64,000 nt of DNA from Chloroflexota bacterium (GTDB taxonomy: Bacteria > Chloroflexota > Anaerolineae > Anaerolineales > Villigracilaceae). The position numbers and the translations under genes were made by a program. The stretch lies in assembly GCA_021787595.1 (NCBI GenBank), contig JAJYLQ010000003.1, positions 1-64,000 of the forward strand, given 5' to 3'. The stretch's first letter is position 1; every line of letters begins with the position of its first letter. Positions 8,413-17,093 of this stretch are shown piece after piece. Below the pieces are notes generated by a model that saw only the letters and a program-made list of their open reading frames with translations, searched no databases and was not told where the DNA came from.

Positions 8413-8943
8413 CTAATGAGCGCTCGCAAGTGCCGATTGCAGCGACATCTGGAATCCTTCGCTGGTCAGCGTGGCACCCGAAATAATGTCCACGTTGGAG
8501 GATTGCGCCTGTATCGCTTCCTGTTGAAGATACGGCATGGCAATCGAATTGATCTGCTGCGAGGTGCGGCGGTCGCTTGGATAATCCAGGAATTGAACGC
8601 TGGAAATCTTCCCATTCTGAATCGTTGCCTGCACTTTTACCAGTCCATAGAATACGTTGACATCCGGCCCGCTATACGTCCCGTTCTTGTAACTGACCTG
8701 ACTCGACGAGGATGAATTGGACGCGGGAGCCTGCTGCACCGATGAATTCGACGCCGGATCAGATGCGCTCTGTCCGGACCCCGAAGCGGGCGCGGCTGAA
8801 GCGGAGCTGGGATCGCCATTTGAACTGGTCAGCCGCTCATGGATGGCGTACGCGGCGAACGCGAACACCACGAACGCGGACAGGAAAAATTTCCTGATCC
8901 CCTGACTAAAATTAAATGTGGAATTTGATCTGCTTCTCGGCAT
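8413..8943 (-). CDS. Exported FMN-binding domain protein (RnfG/NqrC-like)
   Basis: The 176-residue protein has one N-terminal membrane helix (about residues 18-36), then a low-complexity Ser/Ala/Pro linker, then an FMN-bind domain. The flavinylation motif is clear: DIISGATLTSEGF, with Thr of SGAT as the expected FMN-phosphoester site. Topology implies the flavin domain lies outside the membrane. First gene of the operon with ApbE and the membrane reductase; AGAGGAAG supports the start. Together they resemble flavin-based extracytosolic electron transfer modules, here with only one carrier domain. Confidence 0.8.
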   Translation of the reverse strand: MPRSRSNSTFNFSQGIRKFFLSAFVVFAFAAYAIHERLTSSNGDPSSASAAPASGSGQSASDPASNSSVQQAPASNSSSSSQVSYKNGTYSGPDVNVFYGLVKVQATIQNGKISSVQFLDYPSDRRTSQQINSIAMPYLQQEAIQAQSSNVDIISGATLTSEGFQMSLQSALASAH

Positions 8944-9037
8944 AGGCTTCCTCTGGCTGATGGCAAAATGGTAGCACAGCCAGATGACAGGGAGATGAAA
9001 AGATGGTTTGCCCTCAATGCGATGGTAAAATCAAATT

Positions 9038-9406
9038 GTGAAGACTTCCATGCTCCCGATCAAAACCAAAGTTCATCCAACTGGTTTTCCGCCCGTATCG
9101 CGAACCTTGCCGCAGGCGATTAAGCGCATTGCGTCAGAACTCAAGCCTGAAAAAATTATCCTGTTTGGTTCGTACGCGTACGGAAATCCCACGCCGGACA
9201 GTGATGTGGATTTGCTTGTGGTCATGGAAACGAACGGAACATACCGTGAGCGGTATTTAGCCGTATCGCGGTTGCTAAGGCCGCGACAATTTCCTGTGGA
9301 CATTGTTGTCAAAACTCCAAAGGAAATTGAAAAAGCACTAAGAACCAACAGCTTCTTCACCCGCGAAATCTATGCAAAAGGAGTGATGCTGTATGAAAGA
9401 AGATGA
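9038..9406 (+). CDS. MNT-domain nucleotidyltransferase (antitoxin of HEPN/MNT pair)
   Basis: The protein of about 120 residues carries the minimal nucleotidyltransferase signature LFGSYAYGNPTPDSDVDLLV near residue 42, with both metal-binding Asp residues of the S-D-x-D pattern, and a third acidic position in FPVDIVV near residue 88. MNT antitoxins usually AMPylate and inactivate an adjacent HEPN toxin. It overlaps the HEPN gene by 14 bp. Start may be GTG 9038 or ATG 9050; no ribosome site is evident, and TAAAAT at 9026-9031 would make the transcript nearly leaderless. Confidence 0.8.
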   Translation: MKTSMLPIKTKVHPTGFPPVSRTLPQAIKRIASELKPEKIILFGSYAYGNPTPDSDVDLLVVMETNGTYRERYLAVSRLLRPRQFPVDIVVKTPKEIEKALRTNSFFTREIYAKGVMLYERR

Positions 9407-9779
9407 TCCACTCGCATGGGTCGCAAAAGCCGAGGAGGATTGGGATACTGCAAATACCTTGATGAAGCGAAAGAAGCCTTATAAAGGAATTATCTGCTTC
9501 CATTTCCAACAGTGCGCGGAGAAGTATTTGAAATCAATCCTTGTCCACAAAGGGTCTGCATTTCCAAAAACACATGATTTGACCGCCTTGAGCAAAATGT
9601 GCGAGGAAGTTGGCATTCTGGTCGGTATGGATGAAGATAATTTGGATACCCTGTCAGGGTATGCGGCAACAGCAAGATATCCTGGAGCAGAACCATTGTC
9701 GCAAGACGTACGCGAGGCGCTTCAAACCACCCGCGCTATCCGCAAATTTGCGCAGACGTTTTTGGGATTGAAGAAATAA
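9393..9779 (+). CDS. HEPN domain protein (toxin of HEPN/MNT pair)
   Basis: A 128-residue helical protein with the HEPN family layout: AWVAKAEEDWDTA at the start, CFHFQQCAEKYLKS near residue 35, and FPKTHDLTALSKMCEE near residue 58. HEPN partners of MNT proteins are often RNases; here the classic R-x4-6-H catalytic motif is not clear, so activity is uncertain. Translation is coupled to the MNT gene by overlap. The next gene, a TIR-STAND protein, begins 22 bp later with its own ribosome site, so all three may form one transcription unit. Confidence 0.75.
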   Translation: MKEDDPLAWVAKAEEDWDTANTLMKRKKPYKGIICFHFQQCAEKYLKSILVHKGSAFPKTHDLTALSKMCEEVGILVGMDEDNLDTLSGYAATARYPGAEPLSQDVREALQTTRAIRKFAQTFLGLKK

Positions 9780-9801
9780 ATTCTAAAACAGGAGGGACAC
9801 C

Positions 9802-12800
9802 ATGACTGACGGCCATTGTTTCATAAGCTACTCCACCGCAGACGCGCTGGAGTTTGCGCGCAGACTTGCCGACGAACTCGAAGGCGGCGAAGACAAGTTC
9901 ATTGATGTTTGGTTCGACAAACGCAATATTGATCCCGCCCGCGATTGGGACGATCAAATTGTCGAAGGGATTCGCTCGTGTAAGTGCATGGCTTTTGTGA
10001 TGACCAAAGACAGCACTTCTTCTGGCTCGATGTGCAAGAACGAATGGACATGGGCGCTGAAATATAAAAAGGTTGTCATTCCTTTGCGCTTGCAGAAAGA
10101 AGCCGAACAACCTTTTGGACTCGGCAATCGTCAATGGATTGATTTCACGGGAAATTTTGAACACGGCCTGGCAAAGTTACGCAAGTTCTTGCGCGAGATG
10201 GATTCGCCCGAAGGCATTTTGCAATCCATGAAAGACCGATTGGCAGATGCAGAACGCGACTTGCGCCGAGCAAAAAATGAAGAAGCAATTCGTATTCAAT
10301 CTGAAATTGACGAACTAAAAAAGCAAATCGAAATCCAACAAAAGATTGTTGATAATCCCAAAGCTGCGGAAAATCAAACCAAGAAAAATATCGAAGCGGG
10401 ATTGGAGCGCGAGCGCCAGCCAGAGAAACCTATTGCAGGTAAAACCGAAACCAAATTCATCAACCCACCGCCGGGGGTCGCGCCAAATTATTTCCAAGAT
10501 CGCTTGATCGAGAACAAACAGATCGTTGATTTTCTCAACAATGATTCACAGCGCTTGCTGACGATTGTGGGACGCGCGGGCGTTGGAAAAACTGCGATGA
10601 TCTGCCGCATGTTGAAGGGTCTGGAAAGAGGCGTGCTGCCCGATGATCTCGGCGAGATGAAGGCAGATGGCATCGTCTATTTGAGCGAAGCAGGCAGTCA
10701 TCGAGTCAATTTTGCAAACATCTTCGCCGATTTGAGCAAACTCCTGTCGAAAGAAACCGCCGAGCGACTGGAAAGTTTGTATAAAGAGCCGAAGACTTCC
10801 ACAGGCGATAAGATGCGCGCTTTGCTGGATGCCTTCCCGCACGGACGCATCGTTTTACTGCTGGATAACTTCGAGAACCTGATCGACTCCGAAGGCTTGA
10901 ATATCCGTGACAGCGAATTGAGCGATGCCTTGAGCGCGCTGCTCAGCGCGCCGCAACACGCGGTGAAAGTCATCCTGACCACGCGCATCGCGCCGAAAGA
11001 TTTGCCGATGGTCGAGCCGGGCAGGCAACATCCTTTGAGCCTTGATGAAGGACTCGAATCGCCCTACGCCGAAAACGTTTTGCGTGAAATGGATGCCGAT
11101 GGTCGCGTGGGACTCGAGACCGCATCAGATGAATTGCTCGGCAGAGCGCGCGTGAAGACGCGCGGCTACCCGCGCGCCTTGGAAGCCTTATTCATGATCC
11201 TTTCCGCTGACCGTTACACCACGCTGGAAGAAATCCTGAACACCAAATTGCCGGATGAAGTTGTCCATGCTCTGGTTGGACAAGCCTTCAGCCGCCTCGA
11301 CCCAACCGCGCAAAAGGTGATGCAGGCATTGGCAGTCTTCGACCGACCGGTTATTCCTGCTGCAATTGATTTCTTGTTACAGCCTTTTGTCCCAAGCATT
11401 GACAGCGCACTTGTGTTGAATCATTTGGCAAGTATGCACTTTGTGCGCCGCGAGGCTGGACGATATTATTTGCATCCTGCTGATCGCGAGTATGTTTATA
11501 GTCTGATACCGGAAGGCGAAAAGGAACTAGAAAAAGTAGAATCCAAATTGGTGCCAGGACAGTTTATACGCAAGCCACGCACAGATTTTTCACATTACGG
11601 ATTACTTGAACATGCCGCAGATTATTTTTGTGAAGCTCAAAAACCATTCGGTGAATGGAAAAAACTGGACGATATTGCCGCGAATTTGGCAGCATTTGAC
11701 TTGCGGTGTGCCGCAGAGGATTATGGCCGCGCAATGATGTGTTTAGATCCTATTCTTGAACCTTTGCTTTGGTGGGGACATTCCCGACTGCTGATCGGAA
11801 TACTTCCACAAGTACAGAGTAAATTTAAATCCGATTATGCGGGGGCTCCATATTACTTGGGGTTAGCATACATTTATACAGGCAGGTTAATGGAAGCCAT
11901 TGTCTTATATCAGAAATATTTGGATAATGCCAGTGAGGTTGTGAATAGTCAACATAGAAGCGCGTTCCTTAATAATCTAGGTCTTGCATATGCTGCTTTG
12001 GGTGACACCAAAAAAGCCATCGAATTCTATGAGCAGGCACTTGAGATTGAGCGTAAAGATGGATGGCATCGCGACGAAACAGTGACATTGGGTCATCTTG
12101 GAAATGCCCATGCTGGTTTTGGTGAGGTAATCAGAGCCATCGAATACAACGAACAGGCATTGGTCATTGCCCGCGGGAATGGAGAACGTAGGGGCGAGGG
12201 AAATGCCCTCAATAATCTTGGAAATCGATATGCAGAATTAGGAGATTTACAAAAAGCGCTCGAATTTCATAAAAAGGCATTATTGATTCGACGCCAAGTT
12301 AACAATAAATACGAAGAGGCATATACTCTTAGCAATATTGGCCTTGATTTATTAGGTTTAGAGGATTTTCAAAGAGCAAGAGATATATGCCTACGAGCAT
12401 TTCAGCTTGCCGTCGATATCTCAAATTATGCAGTGCAACTTGAAGCATATTTGGGGTTGACGCAAATCTATCTTTTCCAAAATGATTTAATCAATGCCCG
12501 CGCCACCATCGAAGCCGCGCTTCAATATGATGTGCCACAAATCAATCACAATGCAAGCACCCTGCACGGCATCATCGCCTTGCGGCAGGGAGATGGAAAC
12601 ACGGCACGTCAAGCCTTAACGCGTGCCAACGCTCAGGCAGATGAAATCCTTGCCAAAACGCCTGAGTATTATGATGCACTGGATGCGAAGGGGTTGGCGC
12701 TTTGTGGATTGTTGATTGTTGATTGGAGATTGAAGATTGACGATGAACAGAAAACCGCGGACGGTGTAGCGGATGACGGTCAACGGTCTACGGTCTATCG

Positions 12801-12951
12801 TCAACAAGCCATCGAAACCTTCCGCGCGGCGCGCAAGATCGCTCCACATGCGGGCATCGTCAAATCCGTGCTGCGGTTGTTCGATGAATTGGCAAAATGC
12901 GACGAAGACGGCGTGTTGAAAGACGTAAGAAACGCGGCGGAAGGAAAATAG
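9802..12951 (+). CDS. TIR-coiled coil-STAND NTPase-TPR protein, putative immune effector
   Basis: This 1049-residue protein has four parts. Residues 1-130 are a TIR-like domain ([18 protein letters not shown] at the start, [18 protein letters not shown]). Residues 135-200 are a charged coiled coil. Residues 230-520 are a STAND/NB-ARC NTPase with Walker [14 protein letters not shown], Walker [13 protein letters not shown], sensor strand VKVILTTRI and a GYPRALEAL motif. From about 640 on are TPR-type repeats ([20 protein letters not shown] and copies). Such proteins sense an invader with the repeats and oligomerise to activate the TIR, often an NAD-degrading enzyme. AGGAGG precedes the start. 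The C-terminal 80 residues contain repeat-derived sequence. Target and trigger are unknown. Confidence 0.8.
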   Translation: MTDGHCFISYSTADALEFARRLADELEGGEDKFIDVWFDKRNIDPARDWDDQIVEGIRSCKCMAFVMTKDSTSSGSMCKNEWTWALKYKKVVIPLRLQKEAEQPFGLGNRQWIDFTGNFEHGLAKLRKFLREMDSPEGILQSMKDRLADAERDLRRAKNEEAIRIQSEIDELKKQIEIQQKIVDNPKAAENQTKKNIEAGLERERQPEKPIAGKTETKFINPPPGVAPNYFQDRLIENKQIVDFLNNDSQRLLTIVGRAGVGKTAMICRMLKGLERGVLPDDLGEMKADGIVYLSEAGSHRVNFANIFADLSKLLSKETAERLESLYKEPKTSTGDKMRALLDAFPHGRIVLLLDNFENLIDSEGLNIRDSELSDALSALLSAPQHAVKVILTTRIAPKDLPMVEPGRQHPLSLDEGLESPYAENVLREMDADGRVGLETASDELLGRARVKTRGYPRALEALFMILSADRYTTLEEILNTKLPDEVVHALVGQAFSRLDPTAQKVMQALAVFDRPVIPAAIDFLLQPFVPSIDSALVLNHLASMHFVRREAGRYYLHPADREYVYSLIPEGEKELEKVESKLVPGQFIRKPRTDFSHYGLLEHAADYFCEAQKPFGEWKKLDDIAANLAAFDLRCAAEDYGRAMMCLDPILEPLLWWGHSRLLIGILPQVQSKFKSDYAGAPYYLGLAYIYTGRLMEAIVLYQKYLDNASEVVNSQHRSAFLNNLGLAYAALGDTKKAIEFYEQALEIERKDGWHRDETVTLGHLGNAHAGFGEVIRAIEYNEQALVIARGNGERRGEGNALNNLGNRYAELGDLQKALEFHKKALLIRRQVNNKYEEAYTLSNIGLDLLGLEDFQRARDICLRAFQLAVDISNYAVQLEAYLGLTQIYLFQNDLINARATIEAALQYDVPQINHNASTLHGIIALRQGDGNTARQALTRANAQADEILAKTPEYYDALDAKGLALCGLLIVDWRLKIDDEQKTADGVADDGQRSTVYRQQAIETFRAARKIAPHAGIVKSVLRLFDELAKCDEDGVLKDVRNAAEGK
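12712..12808. repeat. Repetitive DNA inside the TIR-STAND gene
   Basis: GATTGTTGATTGTTGATTGG-like tandem words are followed by GGACGGTGTAGCGGATGACGG and GTCAACGGTCTACGGTC words. These resemble the GGACGGT repeats inside the genes at 16.4 and 24.6 kb. The frame stays open and gives a polar, compositionally odd stretch between TPR-like helices. Confidence 0.5.
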
Positions 12952-13060
12952 CCCCCACCCTTCCTCCACCAAATACGACAATGAAAATTATGGATGCGCA
13001 TAAAACACTTTGCCTTGTCGGATTTGGGGGAGGTGTCACGTAGTGACGGAAGGGGCAAGA
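12951..13060. repeat. Imperfect palindromic repeat between TIR-STAND and phosphatase genes
   Basis: GCCCCCACCCTTCCTCCACC at the left and GGGGGAGGTG...GGAAGGGGC at the right form imperfect inverted ends, with ACGACAA/TTGTCGG inside. It is similar in style to the CCCTCACCC repeat at 59985-60057. It occupies most of the 175-bp gap and may serve as a terminator region. Confidence 0.4.
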
Positions 13061-13126
13061 AGTAAGAACCTATCGAGCTGGTCAGTCTAACATTTCTTCT
13101 AGTAATCTGATCAACAGGAGAATGCC

Positions 13127-14146
13127 ATGGCACTTGACCTTTATCCGCGCATTCAGAAGAGCCTGAATGAAAAACGCCAGAACTTGAAAGAATTCCTCGC
13201 TTCGGCTTCGAGCGAAGAGAAGGAAATCTGCTTGTGTGAAGAAGAGCAGACGGTCCAGCCGCATCTGGACGTGATCGATTCGAGTCTCGAGAAAATCAAC
13301 AATGAAACTCTCGGCATCTGCGAAGTCTGCCGTGAAGCAGTAGATACCAAATTGCTCGAGATGGATTACACCGCCTGCGTCTGTCTCGATCATTTCTCGG
13401 AGAACGAAATGCGCCGTCTCGAATCCGAACTGGAACTTTCGCAAGTCATCCAGCGCGCGCTTCTGCCCCAACACATTCCAAACTTAGCCGGAGTTGATCT
13501 GGCGGCGTTCAGCCGTCCATCCGATATTATCGGCGGCGATTATTTCGACTTCTTCCAATTCCGCGACGGCACGCAAGGCTTGGTCATTGCCGATGTCAGC
13601 GGACACGGCGTCTCCGCCGGAATGTTGATGACCAGCCTTCAAACTGTTTTACGCACGATGGCGCCCGAAACCGATTCGCTGTCCGAGTTGATGGAACGCA
13701 TCAATCGCTTCTACATCCACAACATCAATTTCACCACGTTCGTCACTGTTTTCTTAGCGCGCTTCGATCACAAAGAAGGAACTTTGGATTACATCAACGC
13801 CGGTCATAACCCGCCCATCCTTTATCACAAATACAGCGGTGAAACCGGCTGGCTCAAGCCCAATGTTCCCGCGGTTGGTTTGGCAGAAGACTTTCATCCA
13901 CGCGCCGCTTCGGTCACACTCAAGCAAGGCGACGTTCTATTGCTTTATACGGATGGCATCACCGAGTCGTTCAATCTGAACCAGGAACAATTTGGACACA
14001 ACCGATTGAGCGATCTTGTCCGACAGAATGCGCATCTCTCCGCGCCGGAAATGGTTCAGGCCGTCCGGGAGCGAGTCAGCGCCTTTGGCGGAAACCAACC
14101 TTTCGCCGATGACATCACCCTCGTCACGTTGAAGATGACAGGATAA
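13127..14146 (+). CDS. PP2C (SpoIIE-type) Ser/Thr phosphatase with DksA/TraR-like zinc-finger N-terminus
   Basis: Residues 1-100 resemble a DksA/TraR protein: a helical hairpin rich in Glu and Lys, then LGICEVCREAVDTKLLEMDY and a downstream ACVCLDH, giving cysteines able to bind zinc. Residues 105-339 are a PP2C/SpoIIE phosphatase: IIGGDYFDFF, VIADVSGHGVSAGML, YINAGHNPPIL, LLLYTDGITESF and FADDITLVTL supply the metal-binding acidic residues. Such phosphatases dephosphorylate STAS antagonists in partner-switching control of sigma factors. The join of a DksA-like finger to a phosphatase is unusual. ACAGGAGAA precedes the start and a terminator follows. Confidence 0.8.
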   Translation: MALDLYPRIQKSLNEKRQNLKEFLASASSEEKEICLCEEEQTVQPHLDVIDSSLEKINNETLGICEVCREAVDTKLLEMDYTACVCLDHFSENEMRRLESELELSQVIQRALLPQHIPNLAGVDLAAFSRPSDIIGGDYFDFFQFRDGTQGLVIADVSGHGVSAGMLMTSLQTVLRTMAPETDSLSELMERINRFYIHNINFTTFVTVFLARFDHKEGTLDYINAGHNPPILYHKYSGETGWLKPNVPAVGLAEDFHPRAASVTLKQGDVLLLYTDGITESFNLNQEQFGHNRLSDLVRQNAHLSAPEMVQAVRERVSAFGGNQPFADDITLVTLKMTG

Positions 14147-14170
14147 ATTTTCCAAAAAGATTTCACATCG

Positions 14171-14203
14171 CCGTCTTGGATTTTTGATTCAAGACGGTTT
14201 TTT
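14171..14203 (+). terminator. Rho-independent terminator after the phosphatase gene
   Basis: CCGTCTTG (14171-14178) and CAAGACGG (14190-14197) form an 8-bp stem, followed by six T residues. Confidence 0.75.
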
Positions 14204-14291
14204 GTGACTTTCATCCATGTTTATCTAAGCGCAGTTGTGGTTTAATCCCATATATGAATTCATCCATCGCCTCATTTCTCACACTTGGCCA

Positions 14292-14325
14292 AACGTTGCG
14301 CAGGTTATGAAACCTTTGTAACGTT
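14292..14325. repeat. Degenerate REP-like hairpin upstream of the RAYT gene
   Basis: AACGTT ends (14292-14297 and 14320-14325) enclose GCGCAGGTT and AACCTTTGT, an imperfect palindrome. It resembles a diverged copy of the REP at 14900-14930 (TTGCGAAGGTT...AACCTTCGCAA). It lies 9 bp before the transposase start. Confidence 0.45.
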
Positions 14326-14334
14326 AGGACAATC

Positions 14335-14895
14335 ATGAAGCACATCTCGGGACAGTATTACCATATCTACAACCGCGGCGTTGAAAAACGCAAGATCTTT
14401 ACATGCGATGAAAATTATCTTTTCCTCCTGCGCCGCATCAAGGAATTTTTGCCAAATTATCCCGTAACTTTCATTGCTTACTGCTTGATGCCAAATCATT
14501 ATCATTTCCTTGTTCGCGCAGAGAAAGACAATGGCATCGGACCGTTCCTTCAGCGGCTTTTCAATAGTTATACCCAAGCATTTAATCAACAGGAAAAACG
14601 TTCGGGCACGCTTTTCGAAACCCGCGCCAAAAGTGTGCTGATTGACCAGAACAGTCATCTCCTTCACATCGCGCGCTATATACATTTGAATCCGGTTCGC
14701 GCGGGATTGACCCAACACCCCAAAGATTGGGCGTACAGCAATTATCTCGAATTCATTGGCTGCCGCAAAGGAACTTTATATGAGTCCGCATTCGTGCAGG
14801 AACAATTCGGCACACCAGAGGAATATCGTAGATTTGTGGAGGCTGAAATCCCTGATGAAATCGAACGCAAACTTGAAAACTATAAATTTGATTGA
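14335..14895 (+). CDS. REP-associated tyrosine transposase (RAYT, Y1/HUH family)
   Basis: A 186-residue single-strand DNA transposase of the IS200/RAYT kind. It begins GQYYHIYNRGVEKRKIF, has the HUH pair in MPNHYHFLVR near residue 59, and continues with FNSYTQAFNQ, the helix that carries the catalytic Tyr, near residue 79. ARYIHLNPVRAGL near residue 120 is also typical. RAYTs are domesticated relatives of IS200 transposases thought to move REP hairpins. A perfect REP hairpin begins 4 bp after the stop and another copy lies in the PLP enzyme gene at 23221, consistent with activity in this lineage. Confidence 0.85.
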   Translation: MKHISGQYYHIYNRGVEKRKIFTCDENYLFLLRRIKEFLPNYPVTFIAYCLMPNHYHFLVRAEKDNGIGPFLQRLFNSYTQAFNQQEKRSGTLFETRAKSVLIDQNSHLLHIARYIHLNPVRAGLTQHPKDWAYSNYLEFIGCRKGTLYESAFVQEQFGTPEEYRRFVEAEIPDEIERKLENYKFD

Positions 14896-14899
14896 ACCA

Positions 14900-14930
14900 G
14901 CCTTGCGAAGGTTTTGAACCTTCGCAAGGC
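14900..14930. repeat. REP hairpin downstream of the RAYT gene
   Basis: GCCTTGCGAAGGTT (14900-14913) and AACCTTCGCAAGGC (14917-14930) are perfect 14-bp arms around TTG. The same 31-bp unit, with one arm mismatch, lies inside the minus-strand gene at 23221-23251. Confidence 0.8.
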
Positions 14931-14952
14931 TTCAGCTTCAACTTTGACACGT

Positions 14953-17040
14953 ATGAACTCCTCCCTCGACTCGTTTTTCAAACCTAATGGCATTGTCATT
15001 GTCGGCGCGTCCACCTCGCCTGAAAAACTCGGCTATGGCGTGGCGCGCAATTTGATTCAAAGCGGATATCAAGGCGCGATCCATTTCGTCAGCCAGAAAC
15101 AAGGTGAATTGTTTGGACGTCCGCTTTACACCGATCTCATGCAAGTTCCCAGTCCGGTTGATCTTGCGGTACTCGTCGTTCCAAATACAGCCATGCCCGG
15201 AGCAATTGAATCATGCGCCAAGCGCGGCATCCATGCGGCGATCGTTGTCTCAGCGGGATTCCGCGAGGCAGGCGCGGAAGGCGCGGCTTTAGAAAAGAAA
15301 TGTACCGAGATAGCGCACGCGCAAGGCGTGCGCCTGCTCGGCCCAAATTGCATCGGTACGATTGACACCCACCTTCCGCTCGATACGACTTTTTTGCAAC
15401 CGCCCATGCCAACAAAAGGTGGCATCGCCTTTGCGTCTCATTCCGGTGCGTTCGCGGCGGCCATCATTGACTGGGCGCGCCGTCAGGGTTTTGGATTTTC
15501 GCAAATCGTCAGCCTCGGCAATCAGGCCGATGTCAACGAAACGGATGTGCTTCCGCTTCTCGCCGATAACGAACACACACGCGTTATTGTTTTATATATG
15601 GAAAGTGTTTCGGATGGGATTCGATTCGTCGAAACCGCGCGCAGGGTGACTCAGCGCAAGCCGGTCATTGCACTGAAAGTCGGACGCTTCGAATCCGCAC
15701 AGAAAGCGGCCGCCTCGCACACCGGAGCCTTGGCCGCGTCTGACACTGCCTTCGACGCGGCCTTTGCCAAAGCGGGTATCTTCCGCGCCGACACCGCCGA
15801 GCAAATGTTCGATTGGGCGCGTGCGTTGGAACATTGTCCATTGCCGCGCGTGTCTCGATATGCTCGCGAAGAGCGCTCGCTACTCGACCCGCGCGGAACT
15901 GCGATTCTCACCAACGCGGGTGGTCCCGGCGTCATCGCCGCGGACGCGTTGGAAGTCAATGGATTGCATCTTGCCCAATTGAGTGATGCAACACTAAAAG
16001 CATTATCTGCAAATCTGCCGCCCGCAGCCGGGATTCATAATCCGGTTGACATGCTGGCGTCCGCTTCGCCGCAAAATTATGCCGATTGCTTGAAATTATT
16101 ATTAGATGATTCCAATGTTGATTCCGTGATGGTCATCCTGCCTCCGCCGCCGATGTTTACAACTGAATCCGTTGCAGATGCGATTATTCCAATCATTCGA
16201 TCTTCGCAGAAGCCAATTGTCGTTGCGCTGCTCGGATCAGAATTAACTGCAAACGCGTTCGAACGATTCAATAAAGCAAATGTCGTGACATATCCATTTC
16301 CCGAACGCGCCGCGTCTGCTTTGGGAATTCTTGCTCGCCGCGCAAAATATCTTGACCGTGGACGGCGGACCGAAGACCAAACCGTCCACGGTCTACCGTC
16401 CACCGTCTTTTCATCAACAGATGAATTGCTCTCCGCATACAATATTCCAATTGCCTCAATCAAACTCGCGCGCAGCGAATCCGAAGCTGCGAGGATTGCC
16501 AAAGAACTTGGCTTCCCGGTTGTGATGAAAATTGCCTCGCCGGACATTTTGCATAAGTCAGATATTGGCGGTGTGTTGTTGAACGTCAAATCAGAAGCAG
16601 ATGTCCAGGGTGGCTACACGCTCCTTGTCGAGCGCGCGATAAAAACAAAACCAAACGCAAAGATCGAAGGCGTTCACATCCAGCGCCAAATCGAAAGCGG
16701 ACAGGAAGTCATCGTGGGCGCGGTGCGCGATCCAACGTTCGGGCCGCTGGTCATGTTCGGTTCGGGCGGCGTCGAAGCGGAAGGACTCAAGGATGTGGCG
16801 TTCGCCCTTGGGCCGCTGAGTCCGCTCGAGGCGGAGGAAATGATCCGTAAAACCTGGGCCGGGAAAAAGCTCGACGGGTTCAGAAACATCCCAGCCGCCG
16901 ATAAGTCCGCGGTGCAGGACATCCTGATAAAACTTTCGCGGCTTGCACATGAGCATCCAGAGATTCAAGAAATCGAAATCAATCCCCTGCGCGCTCTATC
17001 GAAAGGCGCAATCGCAGTGGACGTGCGAATAAAATTTTAG
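14953..17040 (+). CDS. ADP-forming acyl-CoA synthetase (acetate-CoA ligase, fused alpha-beta)
   Basis: The 695-residue protein couples acyl-CoA cleavage to ATP formation, or the reverse. Residues 5-130 are a CoA-binding Rossmann domain (IVIVGASTSPEKLGYGV). The next two subdomains are succinyl-CoA-synthetase-like, with FASHSGAFAAAI near residue 160 and the catalytic His in AASHTGALAASD near residue 255. From about 490 is an ATP-grasp domain (GFPVVMKIASPDILHKSDIG, then MFGSGGVEAEGLKDV). The linker near residues 467-485 is encoded by a GGACGGT-type repeat. ATG 14953 is the natural start; an upstream in-frame ATG at 14914 lies in the REP hairpin. No acetyltransferase domain is attached. Confidence 0.85.
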   Translation: MNSSLDSFFKPNGIVIVGASTSPEKLGYGVARNLIQSGYQGAIHFVSQKQGELFGRPLYTDLMQVPSPVDLAVLVVPNTAMPGAIESCAKRGIHAAIVVSAGFREAGAEGAALEKKCTEIAHAQGVRLLGPNCIGTIDTHLPLDTTFLQPPMPTKGGIAFASHSGAFAAAIIDWARRQGFGFSQIVSLGNQADVNETDVLPLLADNEHTRVIVLYMESVSDGIRFVETARRVTQRKPVIALKVGRFESAQKAAASHTGALAASDTAFDAAFAKAGIFRADTAEQMFDWARALEHCPLPRVSRYAREERSLLDPRGTAILTNAGGPGVIAADALEVNGLHLAQLSDATLKALSANLPPAAGIHNPVDMLASASPQNYADCLKLLLDDSNVDSVMVILPPPPMFTTESVADAIIPIIRSSQKPIVVALLGSELTANAFERFNKANVVTYPFPERAASALGILARRAKYLDRGRRTEDQTVHGLPSTVFSSTDELLSAYNIPIASIKLARSESEAARIAKELGFPVVMKIASPDILHKSDIGGVLLNVKSEADVQGGYTLLVERAIKTKPNAKIEGVHIQRQIESGQEVIVGAVRDPTFGPLVMFGSGGVEAEGLKDVAFALGPLSPLEAEEMIRKTWAGKKLDGFRNIPAADKSAVQDILIKLSRLAHEHPEIQEIEINPLRALSKGAIAVDVRIKF
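16353..16408. repeat. GGACGGT-type inverted repeat inside the acyl-CoA synthetase gene
   Basis: ACCGTGGACGG near the left and CCGTCCACGGT plus CCGTCCACCGTC near the right form an inverted arrangement of about 56 bp. It encodes a polar stretch between the second SCS-like subdomain and the ATP-grasp domain and keeps the frame open. Similar words occur in the genes at 12.7 and 24.6 kb. Confidence 0.6.
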
Positions 17041-17053
17041 CAGACAGACAGTG

Positions 17054-17059
17054 TATAAT
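17054..17059 (+). promoter_or_regulatory. Candidate -10 element for the dlt operon
   Basis: TATAAT lies 34 bp before the dltC start in the 53-bp gap after the acyl-CoA synthetase stop. No good -35 hexamer is found at 16-18 bp upstream, so this is a weak call. Confidence 0.35.
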
Positions 17060-17093
17060 CGGGCGTTGTTATTTTCAGGAAAGATTTTTAACC

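Noticed and set aside
7603-8715. Long open frame (370 codons) on the plus strand
   Set aside because: It is antisense to the ApbE and FMN-binding genes, which have clear motifs, and its own product shows no domain.
17041-17093. Possible riboswitch or leader before dltC
   Set aside because: Only 53 bp; no stem-loop beyond a lone TATAAT.
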